Source: Sphingobium nicotianae (lineage in GTDB: Bacteria; Pseudomonadota; Alphaproteobacteria; Sphingomonadales; Sphingomonadaceae). Taken from it: a DNA stretch of 64,000 bases. Both the position numbers and the translations under genes were made by a program. The notes below the pieces were generated by a model that worked only from the letters and a program-made list of their open reading frames with translations, had not been told where the DNA came from and did no database searches. Of this stretch, positions 30,968-40,519 are shown one piece after another. The DNA is taken from the NCBI RefSeq assembly GCF_018603885.1, contig NZ_JAHGAW010000007.1, positions 228,363 through 292,362 of the forward strand, written 5' to 3'. Numbering within the stretch: the first letter of the stretch is position 1; every line of letters starts with the position of its first letter.

Positions 30968-33901
30968 ATGACCCGTTTTACGGCCGCGTTGCGTACGCGG
31001 ACTTGTTTGGTCGCCGTTGCGATCGGCCTTGCGGGCGTCGCGCCCGCCCACGCCCAGCAGAATGCGCAAAGTGCCCAGGACGTTCCAGCGGCCGATGAGG
31101 CCGGCGCGAACGATGAGCAGATCGTCGTCACCGGTTCGCGCATCGTCTCCGGCTTCGATCGCCCGACGCCCGTCTCGGTGCTGAGTGCTGCCCGCATCGA
31201 AGAGCGCGGGGCCACCAATCTGGGCGATGCCCTCAACGAGCTTCCCGCCTTCCGCGCGACCAACACGCCCGCCTCCACCGGCCTCGGCGCGGCGGGCGGC
31301 TATGTCGGTGGTCGCATCCTCGACCTGCGCGGCCTCGGCTCGGTCCGCACCCTGACGCTGGTCGACGGCAAGCGCTTCGTTCCCTCGACGACGCAGGCGA
31401 CGGTCGACACCAACATGATTCCCTCGGTGCTGCTGTCGCGCGCCGAAGTGGTCACCGGCGGCGCCTCGGCAGTCTATGGCTCGGACGCCGTCTCGGGCGT
31501 CGTCAACCTGCTGATCGACAAGAAGTTCACCGGCTACAAGCTGAACGGACAGGTCGGCTTCTCGCAATATGGCGATAATTTCACGACGCAGTTCGGCGCG
31601 GCCGGTGGCTGGCAGATCGGCGACAATTTCCATGTCATCATCGGCGGCGAATATGAGCGGGCCGAGGGCGTGGAATCCTGCCCGCAGCGCGACTGGTGCG
31701 CCCACGGACTCATCAACATCAGCCGCAACCCCGGCGTGACGAGCATCCCGGCCAACAACATCCTGGCCGGCGTCTACCCCTGGACCGCGCCCTATAACGG
31801 CGTCACCACGCCGCCGAGCAGCGCCTATGCCGGCAAGCTCGTGCCGACCTGGCGCCCGATCGACGGCATCGGCTTCCGCGCCGACGGTACGCCGTTCAAG
31901 ACGACGCAGGGCGTGCTCGCCAACAATCTCTATTCGCAGGGCGGCACCAATGACGGGCCGGGCGAGAATATCTACTTCGACTTCCCGATCGTCTCGCCGA
32001 CCAAGCGCTACAACGCGATGGGCTATGCCACCTGGCAAGCCACGCCGGCGCTGACGCTGGAGCTGGGCCTCACCTACGGTCATAACGAGGGCTATCACCG
32101 CGCCGTCGCCTATCGCAACACGGCGATCACCATCCGCAGCGACAACCCCTTCATCCCGACCTCGTCGGATCCGTCGCTCGACCTGCGCACGCTGATGGCG
32201 CAGGCCGGCCTCACCAGCTTCACGCTGGGCAAGGGCTTCAAGGATGTCGGCCCGGGCGATCTCGTCGTGAAGGACAATGTGTATCGCGCCGTCCTCTCCG
32301 CGGCCTACGAGATCAACAGCAACTGGAAGGCGGACATCTATTATCAGTATGGCCGCAACGAGTTCCGCAGCGACATCACCGGCGGCACGATCACCTCGCG
32401 CATGCTGAATGCGCTGGACGCGACGACCAATGGCGCCGGGCAGCCGGTCTGCCGCATCAATGTCGACGCCAATCCCAACAACAACGACGCGGCCTGCGTC
32501 CCGCTCAATCCGTTCGGCTCGGGCCAGGGCGCGACCTTCGCGGCCGCCAAGGCCTATGTGAAGGCCAATGCCTTCCAGACCAACAACACGACCGAGCATG
32601 TCGTGGCGGCGAACATCACCGGCTCGCTGATCGAGCTGCCGGCGGGCAAGCTCGGCATCGCGGTCGGCGGCGAATATCGCAGCGACTCGGTGAACGGCGA
32701 TGCCGATGCCCTGTCCAAGTCGCTTGCCTTCTTCACCGGCAACGGCTCGGTCATCTCCGGCAAGATCGAGGTGGCGGAAGTCTATGGTGAGGCGGAGGTA
32801 CCGATCCTGCGTGACGTTACCGCATTCAACGAGCTGAGCCTCAACGGCGCGATCCGCCGCACGCACTACAAGCGCTCCAGCGCGCTGTTCCCGAGCAGCA
32901 CGGTGGACGTGACGACCTGGAAGGTCGGCGGCGTCTGGGCGCCGATCGACGCGATCCGCTTCCGCGCCACGCGCTCGCGCGACATTCGCGCGCCCAACGT
33001 TTCCGAGCTGTTCGGCCCGCTCACCAGCTCGTCGGGCATTCTGAACGACCCGGTGAACGGCGGCCAGCAGACGGTGGTGCCGATCACGCTCGGCTCCAAC
33101 CCCAATCTGCGCCCGGAGAAGGCCGACACCTGGACCGTCGGCGTGGTGGTGCAGCCGACCGGCGGCGTCGCCGGCCGGTTCCGCGGCTCGGTCGATTATT
33201 ATGACATGAAGATCAAGGACGCGATCAGCACGCTGGGGCAGCAGAATATCGTGACGCGCTGCTTCCAGGGCGATGCGCTGAGCTGCGCCCAGATCACGCG
33301 TGATGCCAACAACATCATCACCAACGTGAAGGACGTGTTCCAGAACGTGAACCAGCTCAAGGCGCGCGGCATCGACTTCGAAGTCGGGTACCGCCAGCCG
33401 ATCGGCACCGAGAGCGCGCTGAACCTGAGCCTGCTGGCCAGCCACATGATCGACCTCATCACCGTCGATGCGGTCGGGCCGGTGGAGCGGGCTGGACAGA
33501 CGGGCCTGCGTGGCGGCACGCCTCCGGGCATCCCCGACTGGACCCTCGACGCGACGGCCAATCTGGAGCTGGGCAAGCTCTTCGCCTTCTCGACGCACGT
33601 CCGCTGGATCAATAAGGGCTTCTACAACGCAGCCTTCGTTGGCTCCGAGCAGCCGGGCTACACCGTCACCCGCACGGACAGCTCCAGCACCAACGCGATG
33701 CCGGGCCGCACCTATGTCGACATGCTGGCGACCGTGAAGGTGCCGGTGGGCGGCAAGGACAAGGCGAGCGTCTATTTCGGCGTGGATAATGTGTTCAATG
33801 TCGATCCGCCGGCTTTCCCCGGCGCGAACGGCAGCGGCAACAACGTCCTCTTCAATCCGGTGGGCCGGATGTTCAAGGCCGGCATCCGCACGACCTTCTG
33901 A
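30968..33901 (+). CDS. TonB-dependent outer-membrane receptor
   Basis: The 977-residue receptor has a signal peptide ending PAHA-QQN, a TonB-box region with IVVTGSRI near residue 53, the plug domain (GGRILDLRGLGSVRTLTLVDGKRF; TGGASAVYGSDAVSGVVNLL) and a large beta-barrel ending in Phe (FKAGIRTTF). No separate N-terminal signalling domain is present, so it is not a FecA-type transducer. The ligand cannot be read; sphingomonad receptors of this size often take up plant- or polymer-derived compounds, not only siderophores. GGGAGAGAG precedes the ATG. A MarR gene follows. Confidence 0.95.
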   Translation: MTRFTAALRTRTCLVAVAIGLAGVAPAHAQQNAQSAQDVPAADEAGANDEQIVVTGSRIVSGFDRPTPVSVLSAARIEERGATNLGDALNELPAFRATNTPASTGLGAAGGYVGGRILDLRGLGSVRTLTLVDGKRFVPSTTQATVDTNMIPSVLLSRAEVVTGGASAVYGSDAVSGVVNLLIDKKFTGYKLNGQVGFSQYGDNFTTQFGAAGGWQIGDNFHVIIGGEYERAEGVESCPQRDWCAHGLINISRNPGVTSIPANNILAGVYPWTAPYNGVTTPPSSAYAGKLVPTWRPIDGIGFRADGTPFKTTQGVLANNLYSQGGTNDGPGENIYFDFPIVSPTKRYNAMGYATWQATPALTLELGLTYGHNEGYHRAVAYRNTAITIRSDNPFIPTSSDPSLDLRTLMAQAGLTSFTLGKGFKDVGPGDLVVKDNVYRAVLSAAYEINSNWKADIYYQYGRNEFRSDITGGTITSRMLNALDATTNGAGQPVCRINVDANPNNNDAACVPLNPFGSGQGATFAAAKAYVKANAFQTNNTTEHVVAANITGSLIELPAGKLGIAVGGEYRSDSVNGDADALSKSLAFFTGNGSVISGKIEVAEVYGEAEVPILRDVTAFNELSLNGAIRRTHYKRSSALFPSSTVDVTTWKVGGVWAPIDAIRFRATRSRDIRAPNVSELFGPLTSSSGILNDPVNGGQQTVVPITLGSNPNLRPEKADTWTVGVVVQPTGGVAGRFRGSVDYYDMKIKDAISTLGQQNIVTRCFQGDALSCAQITRDANNIITNVKDVFQNVNQLKARGIDFEVGYRQPIGTESALNLSLLASHMIDLITVDAVGPVERAGQTGLRGGTPPGIPDWTLDATANLELGKLFAFSTHVRWINKGFYNAAFVGSEQPGYTVTRTDSSSTNAMPGRTYVDMLATVKVPVGGKDKASVYFGVDNVFNVDPPAFPGANGSGNNVLFNPVGRMFKAGIRTTF

Positions 33902-33925
33902 TCCGTCCCGACAAAGTTCCTCTCG

Positions 33926-33959
33926 CCTCGGTCGCACTCCTCCTCCCCCGCGACCGAGG
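33926..33959 (+). terminator. hairpin after the TonB receptor gene
   Basis: CCTCGGTCGC at 33926-33935 pairs perfectly with GCGACCGAGG at 33950-33959 across a 14-base loop, beginning 24 bases past the receptor stop. No T run follows, so termination is likely but not certain. Confidence 0.6.
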
Positions 33960-33972
33960 CACCCAGGAGCGC

Positions 33973-33984
33973 TTAACATGTTAA
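33973..33984. promoter_or_regulatory. candidate operator palindrome upstream of marR
   Basis: TTAACATGTTAA is a perfect twelve-base palindrome in the AT-richer promoter stretch before the MarR gene at 34051. Its size and symmetry suit a MarR-type dimer, and autoregulation is a reasonable inference. Confidence 0.45.
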
Positions 33985-34050
33985 ATGATGCCAAACGCTT
34001 CATGATCGGTTAGGCGTGGCATAGGGATCGCTGAGGAGAGCAGAATATCG

Positions 34051-34677
34051 ATGAACCAGGCCCGATCGCGTACGCGCCACAAGCGTGGCCCGCAAGCCGC
34101 GCTCCCCTGTGAGGAGGGGCAGCGGGAGGTGCGTCCGGTCTCGCCGAGGGATGGGCGCGCGACACCCTATGGCGGCTATCCCACGGACCTGGCCGAGCGC
34201 CACCTCAGCAACTTCTATCAGGAAGAGCAGAAGCCGCCGGCGAAGGACGTCACTCATTTCCGCACCACCCGCGCGCTCGTCGTGGCAGCCCGGCGCTGGC
34301 GCAAGCTCGCCAACGACCGGATCAAGAGCATCGGCCAGAACATGGCGCGCTGGGAGACGCTCTATCTGCTCGCGTCCTCGGAAGAGGAACTGAGCCAGAG
34401 CGAACTGGCCTGGGTGGTCGGCGTCAAGGGGCCGAGCATGGTCGCGATGCTTAACGGTCTGGCGCAGGATGGCCTGATCGAACGGCACCAGAGCAATGTC
34501 GACCGGCGCGTGACCTATAACCGCATCACCGAAAAGGGGCGGGAAGCGGCGCGCGATGTCATGGCGATCACCAATCAATTGCGCGACGACGTGCTCGGCG
34601 GCATCGACCCGGAGAAGCTGGCGATTACGCTCGAGGTGCTCGAAGGCATTCATGCGCGGCTTGATGAGCTGCGGTGA
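34051..34677 (+). CDS. MarR-family transcriptional regulator with N-terminal extension
   Basis: The 208-residue protein carries a MarR winged helix from about residue 67 on: MARWETLYLLASSEEELSQSELAWVVGVKGPSMVAMLNGLAQDGLIERHQSNVDRRVTYNRITEKGREAA. The first 65 residues are basic, then Pro/Gly-rich, and unlike typical MarR proteins (about 145 residues). The ATG at 34051 follows GAGGAGAG; no inner ATG could give the usual size. It lies downstream of, and may control, the TonB receptor gene; a perfect palindrome precedes it. Confidence 0.85.
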   Translation: MNQARSRTRHKRGPQAALPCEEGQREVRPVSPRDGRATPYGGYPTDLAERHLSNFYQEEQKPPAKDVTHFRTTRALVVAARRWRKLANDRIKSIGQNMARWETLYLLASSEEELSQSELAWVVGVKGPSMVAMLNGLAQDGLIERHQSNVDRRVTYNRITEKGREAARDVMAITNQLRDDVLGGIDPEKLAITLEVLEGIHARLDELR

Positions 34678-34717
34678 GGGCTGAGGGCACAGCCAAGCGT
34701 TCCATCACAAGCCGCCC

Positions 34718-34800
34718 GTCATTCCCGCGAAAGCGGGAATCCAGCTCTGACGTTCCGCTTCGATCGGGAGGCCGCAACTGGATTCCCGGGCGGGAATGAC
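34718..34800. repeat. interspersed inverted repeat, GTCATTCCCGCGAAAGCGGGAATCCAG type
   Basis: GTCATTCCCGCGAAAGCGGGA and a reverse-complement half (CTGGATTCCCGGGCGGGAATGAC) are separated by about 30 bases, between the MarR and CocE genes. It is a sequence variant of the repeats at 11464 and 56602. The rest of the 34678-34893 gap shows no gene. Confidence 0.75.
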
Positions 34801-34893
34801 AAGGAGTGTTAGCGGGAGGAGACTGCGAAAGCCTCATCTCCCGCTTCGCTGGTCCTTCCCTCTCCCGCAGGCGGAAGAGGGCCGGTAGGCCGC

Positions 34894-36843
34894 TTATTGC
34901 GCCGGCACCACCGGCAGCCATACCGCGCTGGCCGCGTCGCCGCCGCGCTCCAGCGTGACCGTCGCCGCCTTGTAGTCCTCCTTCTTCGCGAGGAAGATGT
35001 TGGGCACGAAAGTCTGCGGATTGCGGTCGTAGAGCGGGAACAGGCTCGACTGGACCTGGACCATGATGCGGTGGCCGGGCTGGAACACATGGTTCACCGC
35101 CGGCAGGCGGAAGCGATAGCGCTGGACCTTGTTCGCGGGAATCGCGGTCGGATGCTCGAAGCTGTCGCGATAGCGGCCGCGGAAGATGTCGAGGCTGATG
35201 GCAAGCTGATAGCCGCCCATCTTGGGATCGTCGGCGACCTCGTCCGGATAGACATCGATCAGCTTGACCACGAAATCGCCGTCGGTGCCGGTGGACTTCG
35301 CGAAGATGTCGGCCATCGGCACGCCGGAGACACGGACCGGGGCGGTCAGCACATCGGTCTGGTAGGTCATGACATCGGCGCGGCCATCGGCGTGGCGCTG
35401 GTCGCTCACCAGCCAGTCACCCCAGCGGCCGTCGTTGAAGTTTACCGGGCGGGGCAGGTGCGGCACCGGCTTGGCGGGATCGGACACATAGGAGTCGCCG
35501 CCGACTGCGCCCTTGTCGAACGACAGCGCGCCCTTGGCCGAGAGATAGATGGGCTTGAGTGGCGCCGCGCAGCCAGTCTCGCAGGCGAGCGGCCAGCTGG
35601 CGAAGCGGTCCCAGTGGTTCTCGCCTGTGTTGTAGATGGCGGCGCTCGGCAGATTGGCGGGCGGGCCGTCCTTCAGATATTGGTTGAAGAGCGGCATCAC
35701 CATCTCCTCGCGGAATTGCGCGGCGGTGTCGCCGTTCCACTCGAGCGGGCCGAGCGAGCGGCCTTCGCGATTGATCTGGCTGTGGCGCCAGGGGCCCATG
35801 ACGAGGAAATTGTTGCCGGTCTTGCCCCTGGCCTTGAGCGTTTCCCACGAATGGATCGCGCCATACATATCCTCCTGATCCCACAGGCCCTGTTCCCAGA
35901 GCGTCGGCACGTTGGAGGGATTGGCGGCGAGCAGCTTGTCGAGCGCCTGACCCCGCCAGAAGCTGTCATAGGCGGTGTGATCGAGCATCTTCTGCCAGGC
36001 AGGGAGCTTGTCGAAGCCCGAGGTTTTTGCCCATTCGTTGGCGCCGCCGATCCGGCGGAACTCCTCGTAATTGTCGTAGATGCCGGTCTCCGGGCCCTTG
36101 CCTTCGCCCTTGAAGCCGGTCTGCGAGCCGATCCAGCGGATGTTGGTAAGGCGGAAGGCGCCATAATGGAACCAGTCGTCGCCCATCCAGCCGTCGATCA
36201 TCGGGCTTTCCGGCACCGCAACCTTGAGGGCGGGGTGGGGATTGAGCAGCGCCATGACCACGGTGAAGCCCTCGTAGGAGGAGCCGATCATGCCGACCTT
36301 GCCGTTGCTCTCCGGCAGGTTGGCCTTGTTCACCAGCCACTCGATCGTGTCCCAGGCATCGGTGACATGGTCGACATCGGTCGGGTTCAGCGGACCCTTG
36401 ACCGGGCGCGTGATGATATAGTCGCCCTGCGAGCCATATTTGCCGCGAATGTCCTGATAGACGCGGATGTAGCCGGCCTTGACGAAGGGCTCGTCGGCCG
36501 TCGGCAGGACGGAGAGGATGTGCGGGCTCTCCTGTCGCGTGGCGCGTTTCTTGGCGTTGTAGGGCGTGCGGGTGAGGACGATCGGCGCGTTGGTGAGGCC
36601 CTTGGGGAAGACGATGACGGTATAGAGCTTGGTGCCGTCGCGCATCGGGATCAGCACTTCGCGTTTCACATAGTCGTTCTGCTCGGTCGGATATTTGAAC
36701 TTGGCCGGGATGTCTCCGCCCGGAGTGGCCTTCGCCGCGGCGCTGATCTCGTCGGCGGGGGAAGAGCCGGGCTGAGCATGGAGCGGGGCCAGAGTGAGGG
36801 TGGCAAGGGCTAAAGACGCGATGAGCGCGGCGCGCGGTGTCAT
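34894..36843 (-). CDS. secreted CocE/NonD-family hydrolase
   Basis: The 649-residue protein has a signal peptide (LIASLALATLTLAPLHAQ), an alpha/beta-hydrolase domain with the nucleophile Ser189 in MIGSSYEGF, the DIRGKYGSQGDY loop, and a C-terminal jelly-roll PepX_C domain (FEHPTAIPANKVQRYRFRLPAVNHVFQPGHRI). Relatives include cocaine esterase and glutaryl-7-ACA acylase-type enzymes, so an ester or amide is the likely substrate. GGAGA precedes the ATG at 36843; the frame open to 37083 has no signal peptide upstream and is rejected. Confidence 0.9.
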   Translation of the reverse strand: MTPRAALIASLALATLTLAPLHAQPGSSPADEISAAAKATPGGDIPAKFKYPTEQNDYVKREVLIPMRDGTKLYTVIVFPKGLTNAPIVLTRTPYNAKKRATRQESPHILSVLPTADEPFVKAGYIRVYQDIRGKYGSQGDYIITRPVKGPLNPTDVDHVTDAWDTIEWLVNKANLPESNGKVGMIGSSYEGFTVVMALLNPHPALKVAVPESPMIDGWMGDDWFHYGAFRLTNIRWIGSQTGFKGEGKGPETGIYDNYEEFRRIGGANEWAKTSGFDKLPAWQKMLDHTAYDSFWRGQALDKLLAANPSNVPTLWEQGLWDQEDMYGAIHSWETLKARGKTGNNFLVMGPWRHSQINREGRSLGPLEWNGDTAAQFREEMVMPLFNQYLKDGPPANLPSAAIYNTGENHWDRFASWPLACETGCAAPLKPIYLSAKGALSFDKGAVGGDSYVSDPAKPVPHLPRPVNFNDGRWGDWLVSDQRHADGRADVMTYQTDVLTAPVRVSGVPMADIFAKSTGTDGDFVVKLIDVYPDEVADDPKMGGYQLAISLDIFRGRYRDSFEHPTAIPANKVQRYRFRLPAVNHVFQPGHRIMVQVQSSLFPLYDRNPQTFVPNIFLAKKEDYKAATVTLERGGDAASAVWLPVVPAQ

Positions 36844-37199
36844 AGGCAAGTCTCCAGGAATGTTGGGAGCGGTTCCGCGAAAGCGGTGGCTCTTCATGGA
36901 CTTGTCATAGACCGGCTTTTGCGCGTTCGCCAAGGGCAGGGCCGTACCTGAAAGGCGTATCCCGCGCTCCCGCGTCCGCAGGATATGCACGGAAGAAGGC
37001 GGCTCGCCTTGCCATTCCGCGCGGCGTTCGCTAAGGGGCGCGGGTCTGCAGGCGGCTTGGAGCTGCCGAGGACACCCTGACATCCTGGATCGAGCTGTCC
37101 AAGGATAGACGCTGGCCGGCGAGGTTTCGCCCGCCGGCGCGATTGTCGTTGTGGGTCTGGCTCAAGGTTTTTCGCGGGTTTCCGCAAAGAGGTGCGTGA
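36844..37199. other. intergenic stretch between the CocE gene and ffh
   Basis: These 356 bases separate two divergent genes and should contain both promoters. A GC-rich hairpin, GCCGGCG with CGCCGGC, lies at about 37113-37137. I looked for a 4.5S RNA next to ffh; a GGAAGAAGGCGGC segment at about 36980 does not fit the conserved core. No gene is supported. Confidence 0.5.
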
Positions 37200-38678
37200 A
37201 TGTTCGACAGTCTGAGCGATCGGCTTGGCGGCGTCTTCGACAAGCTCCGGGGGCGCGGGGCGCTCACCGAGGCCGACGTGCGCGCGGCGATGCGCGAGGT
37301 GCGAATCGCGCTGCTCGAGGCGGACGTGGCGCTGCCGGTGGTGCGCGAGTTCGTCGACAAGGCGACCGAGAAGGCTGTCGGCAGCGACGTGCTGCGCTCG
37401 ATCACGCCGGGACAGATGGTCGTCAAGATCGTCTCGGACACGCTGACCGAGACGCTGGGCGCCGACACCAGCGAGCTCATCATCGACGTGACGCCGCCTG
37501 CGGTCATCATGATGGTCGGCCTGCAGGGCTCGGGCAAGACGACGACGACGGCCAAGCTCGCCAAGCGGCTCAAGGAACGCGAGCGCAAGAAGGTGCTGAT
37601 GGCGTCGCTCGACGTCAATCGCCCGGCGGCGCAGGAGCAGCTTGCGGTGCTCGGCACGCAGGTCGACGTCGCGACGTTGCCGATCGTGGCGGGGCAGAGC
37701 CCGGTTGAGATCGCCCGGCGTGCGATGCAGGCGGCCAAGCTGCAGGGCTTTGACGTGCTGATGCTCGATACGGCTGGTCGTCTCCATGTCGACCAGGCGC
37801 TGATGGACGAGATGAAGGCGGTGGCCGATGTCGCCAATCCCGCCGAAATCCTGCTGGTCGTCGACAGCCTGACCGGACAGGACGCGGTCAATGTGGCCAG
37901 CAGCTTCACGCAGCAGGTGCCGCTGACTGGCGTGGTGCTGACCCGCATGGACGGCGATGCGCGCGGCGGCGCGGCGCTCTCGATGCGCGCTGTCACTGGC
38001 CAGCCGATCAAGTTCGCCGGCACGGGCGAGAAGCTCGACGCGATCGAGCCCTTCCATCCGGCGCGCGTCGCGCAGCGCATCCTGGGCATGGGCGATGTCG
38101 TCAGCCTGGTCGAGCGCGCCGCCGAGAGCATCCAGCAGGAGGATGCCGACAAGCTCGCCAAGCGCATGGCGCAGGGCAAGTTCGACTTGAACGACCTGCG
38201 CGCCCAGCTCGCGCAGATGCAGCGCATGGGCGGCCTCGGCATGCTGGCGGGCATGATCCCCGGCCTTAAGAAGGCGCAGGGGCAGATGGCCGCGGCGGGC
38301 GTCAACGACAAGACGCTGGTCCATCTTGATGCGCTGATCGGTTCGATGACGCCCAAGGAACGCGAGCGCCCGGAAATCCTCAACGCCAAGCGCAAGATCC
38401 GCGTCGCCAAGGGTGCGGGCCTGCAGGTGCAGGACGTCAACCGTCTTCTCAAGATGCACAAGGACATGGAGACGGCCATGAAGAAGCTCAAGAAGATGGG
38501 CGGCCTCAAGGGGCTGGCGAAGATGTTCACGGGCGGCGGCGGTGGTCTGGGCGGCATGCTCGGCGGCGGCGGTGCGCCTGATTTGGGAGCGCTCGGCGGC
38601 GGGGCCGGTGGTGGCCTGCCCGGCCTTCCCGGTGGCGGTCAGCTCCCGCCCGGTTTCCAGAATTTCGGCAAGAAGTGA
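37200..38678 (+). CDS. ffh: signal recognition particle protein Ffh (SRP54)
   Basis: The 492-residue GTPase targets ribosomes making membrane proteins to FtsY and the translocon. It has the N domain (LSDRLGGVFDKLRGRGALTEADV), the G domain with P-loop GLQGSGKTTTTAKLA, DTAGRL and TRMDGDARGGAALS, and the Met-rich M domain (GMLAGMIPGLKKAQGQMAAAGVND...). The tail, about 45 residues, is a Gly-rich run typical of alphaproteobacteria. It opens the operon ffh-rpsP-rimM-trmD-rplS. Confidence 0.98.
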   Translation: MFDSLSDRLGGVFDKLRGRGALTEADVRAAMREVRIALLEADVALPVVREFVDKATEKAVGSDVLRSITPGQMVVKIVSDTLTETLGADTSELIIDVTPPAVIMMVGLQGSGKTTTTAKLAKRLKERERKKVLMASLDVNRPAAQEQLAVLGTQVDVATLPIVAGQSPVEIARRAMQAAKLQGFDVLMLDTAGRLHVDQALMDEMKAVADVANPAEILLVVDSLTGQDAVNVASSFTQQVPLTGVVLTRMDGDARGGAALSMRAVTGQPIKFAGTGEKLDAIEPFHPARVAQRILGMGDVVSLVERAAESIQQEDADKLAKRMAQGKFDLNDLRAQLAQMQRMGGLGMLAGMIPGLKKAQGQMAAAGVNDKTLVHLDALIGSMTPKERERPEILNAKRKIRVAKGAGLQVQDVNRLLKMHKDMETAMKKLKKMGGLKGLAKMFTGGGGGLGGMLGGGGAPDLGALGGGAGGGLPGLPGGGQLPPGFQNFGKK

Positions 38679-38734
38679 TTTCACATATTTTAGATAACAG
38701 ACTGAATTTGCAAGAAAGGTAAGGTAGTTTAGCA

Positions 38735-39283
38735 ATGGCAACAAGCATTCGCCTGTCGCGCGGTGGCTCCAAGAAGCGCCCCTATTACAAGATCGTCGTG
38801 ACCGACAGCCGCGCGCCCCGCGACGGCAAGTTCATCGAGCGCATCGGCAGCTTCAACCCGCTGCTCGCCAAGGATGACGCCGCGCGCGTCGTGCTCGATG
38901 TCGAGCGCGCCAAGCATTGGGTGAGCGTCGGCGCGCAGCCGACCGACCGTGTCGCCCGCTTCCTGGATGCCGCCGGCGTCAAGGAGCGCGCTGCTCGCAA
39001 CAACCCGAACAAGGGCGAGCCGGGCAAGAAGGCCAAGGATCGCGCCGAGGACAAGGCCGCCAAGATCGCAGAGGCCGCCGAGGCAGCCGAAGCCGCCAAG
39101 GCCGCTGCCGCCGAAGCCGCTCAGGCTGCTGAAGCCGCCGAGACCGTCGAGGTCGTGAGCGAGGCGATCGAGGAAGCGACCCCCGAGGAAGCGCCCGCCA
39201 ACGAGGCGACGCCGAACAGTGACGCCGGTGACACGCCGGACGACGCCGAGGGTGAGTCCGCCCAGGCGCCGGCCGAAGGCTGA
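38735..39283 (+). CDS. rpsP: 30S ribosomal protein bS16 with long Ala/Glu-rich tail
   Basis: The first 80 or so residues ([40 protein letters not shown]) are a full bS16, which binds 16S rRNA early in 30S assembly. The total of 182 residues is about twice the usual length. Residues after about 95 are a low-complexity acidic/Ala tail with a helical repeat of Ala-Ala-Glu-Ala. Extended bS16 tails occur in alphaproteobacteria, but this one is long. AAGGTAAGG precedes the ATG. Confidence 0.97.
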   Translation: MATSIRLSRGGSKKRPYYKIVVTDSRAPRDGKFIERIGSFNPLLAKDDAARVVLDVERAKHWVSVGAQPTDRVARFLDAAGVKERAARNNPNKGEPGKKAKDRAEDKAAKIAEAAEAAEAAKAAAAEAAQAAEAAETVEVVSEAIEEATPEEAPANEATPNSDAGDTPDDAEGESAQAPAEG

Positions 39284-39285
39284 CC

Positions 39286-39768
39286 TTGACGTCTGATCGC
39301 CCCGTTACGCTGGCCGCCATCATCGGTGCGCATGGCGTGACGGGCGAGCTGCGGCTGAAGCTGTTCGGCGAGGGGCCGGACAGCCTCAAACGCTACAAGA
39401 GCTTCGACGCGGGCGGACAGACGCTGACGCTCAAGACGGTGCGCGACGGACCGAACGGCGCGGTCGCGCGCTTCGCCGAGGTGGCCGACCGCAATGCCGC
39501 CGAGGCCCTGCGCGGCACCCCGCTCACCGTGCCCCGCTCGGCGCTGCCGCCGCTCGAAGAGGGCGAATATTATCACGTCGACCTGATCGGGCTGCCCTGC
39601 GTGATGGACGCAGGCTCGGGTATCGGCGTCATTGTCGCGGTCGAGAATTTCGGCGCGGGCGACATCATCGAGATCGAGAAGCCGGACGGCAAGCGCTTCA
39701 TGGTGCCGGTCCACGCCGCGCGGATCGAGGCGGAGCGGGCGGTGATCGCGGCGGCGTTTGTCGAATAG
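39286..39768 (+). CDS. rimM: 16S rRNA processing/ribosome maturation factor RimM
   Basis: The 160-residue protein has the RimM N-terminal domain (VTLAAIIGAHGVTGELRLKLFGE) and a PRC-barrel domain (YYHVDLIGLPCVMDAGSGIGVIVAVENFGAGDIIEI). It helps mature the 30S head. The start is TTG at 39286, three bases after the rpsP stop and behind GAAGG; no ATG fits the conserved N-terminus. The operon order between rpsP and trmD is classical. Confidence 0.96.
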   Translation: MTSDRPVTLAAIIGAHGVTGELRLKLFGEGPDSLKRYKSFDAGGQTLTLKTVRDGPNGAVARFAEVADRNAAEALRGTPLTVPRSALPPLEEGEYYHVDLIGLPCVMDAGSGIGVIVAVENFGAGDIIEIEKPDGKRFMVPVHAARIEAERAVIAAAFVE

Positions 39769-39774
39769 GCGATC

Positions 39775-40476
39775 ATGAGCTTCACTGCCCAGATCCTCAC
39801 CCTCTATCCCGAGATGTTTCCCGGGCCGCTTGGCGTTTCGCTTGCCGGGCGGGCGCTGGCGGAGGGGACTTGGGCCTGCGAGCCAGTACAAATCCGCGAT
39901 TTCGCGACGGACAAGCACAAGAGCGTGGACGATACGCCGGCCGGGGGCGGGGCGGGGATGGTGCTGCGCGCGGACGTGCTGGCGCGGGCGGTGGACCATG
40001 CGCTCGAGTTGCATCCGGCCTTGCCGGTGCTCGCCATGACGCCGCGTGGCGCGCCGATGACGCAGGCGCGGGTGCGCAGCCTTGCCGCCGGGCCGGGCGT
40101 GACGATCCTGTGCGGGCGGTTCGAGGGGTTTGACGAGCGACTGTTCGAGGGTCGGCCGATCGAGCAGGTCTCGATGGGCGATATCGTGCTCTCGGGCGGA
40201 GAAATCGGCGCTTTCATGCTGCTTGACGCTTGCATTCGGCTGCTTCCCGGCGTAATGGGCGCGGCTTCAAGCGGGGTGGAGGAGTCGTTCGAGAACGATC
40301 TCCTCGAATATCCGCAATATACCCGACCTCCTGAGTGGGAAGGGCGTATGATCCCCGAAGTGTTGCGATCGGGGGATCATGCGAAGATCGCGGCCTGGCG
40401 GAAACGCCGGGCGGAAGACGATACACGGCTACGCAGGCCAGACCTCTGGGAGCGCTACAGGAGCGCTCGGGACTGA
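39775..40476 (+). CDS. trmD: tRNA (guanine-N1-)-methyltransferase TrmD
   Basis: The 233-residue SPOUT enzyme makes m1G37 in tRNA, preventing +1 frameshifts. The trefoil-knot SAM site is in [15 protein letters not shown] and [30 protein letters not shown], with the following [24 protein letters not shown] substrate loop, all intact. The ATG is seven bases after the rimM stop. It is essential in most bacteria. Confidence 0.98.
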   Translation: MSFTAQILTLYPEMFPGPLGVSLAGRALAEGTWACEPVQIRDFATDKHKSVDDTPAGGGAGMVLRADVLARAVDHALELHPALPVLAMTPRGAPMTQARVRSLAAGPGVTILCGRFEGFDERLFEGRPIEQVSMGDIVLSGGEIGAFMLLDACIRLLPGVMGAASSGVEESFENDLLEYPQYTRPPEWEGRMIPEVLRSGDHAKIAAWRKRRAEDDTRLRRPDLWERYRSARD

Positions 40477-40519
40477 CCTGCCTCTGGCGCGCGACGACAG
40501 ACGAAGGAAGACAGGACAA

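Noticed and set aside
30932..34003. Thousand-codon open frame opposite the TonB receptor
   Set aside because: Composition is typical of an antisense shadow (Arg, His, Asp repeats); the sense strand has plug and barrel motifs.
36950..37060. Possible 4.5S/SRP RNA next to ffh
   Set aside because: A CAGGATATGCACGGAAG stretch vaguely recalls the conserved core, but the GGAA tetraloop neighbourhood and AGCAGCC side do not match.
36894..38744. Long leftward frames opposite ffh
   Set aside because: ffh is fully conserved on the plus strand and the antisense products have low-complexity composition.
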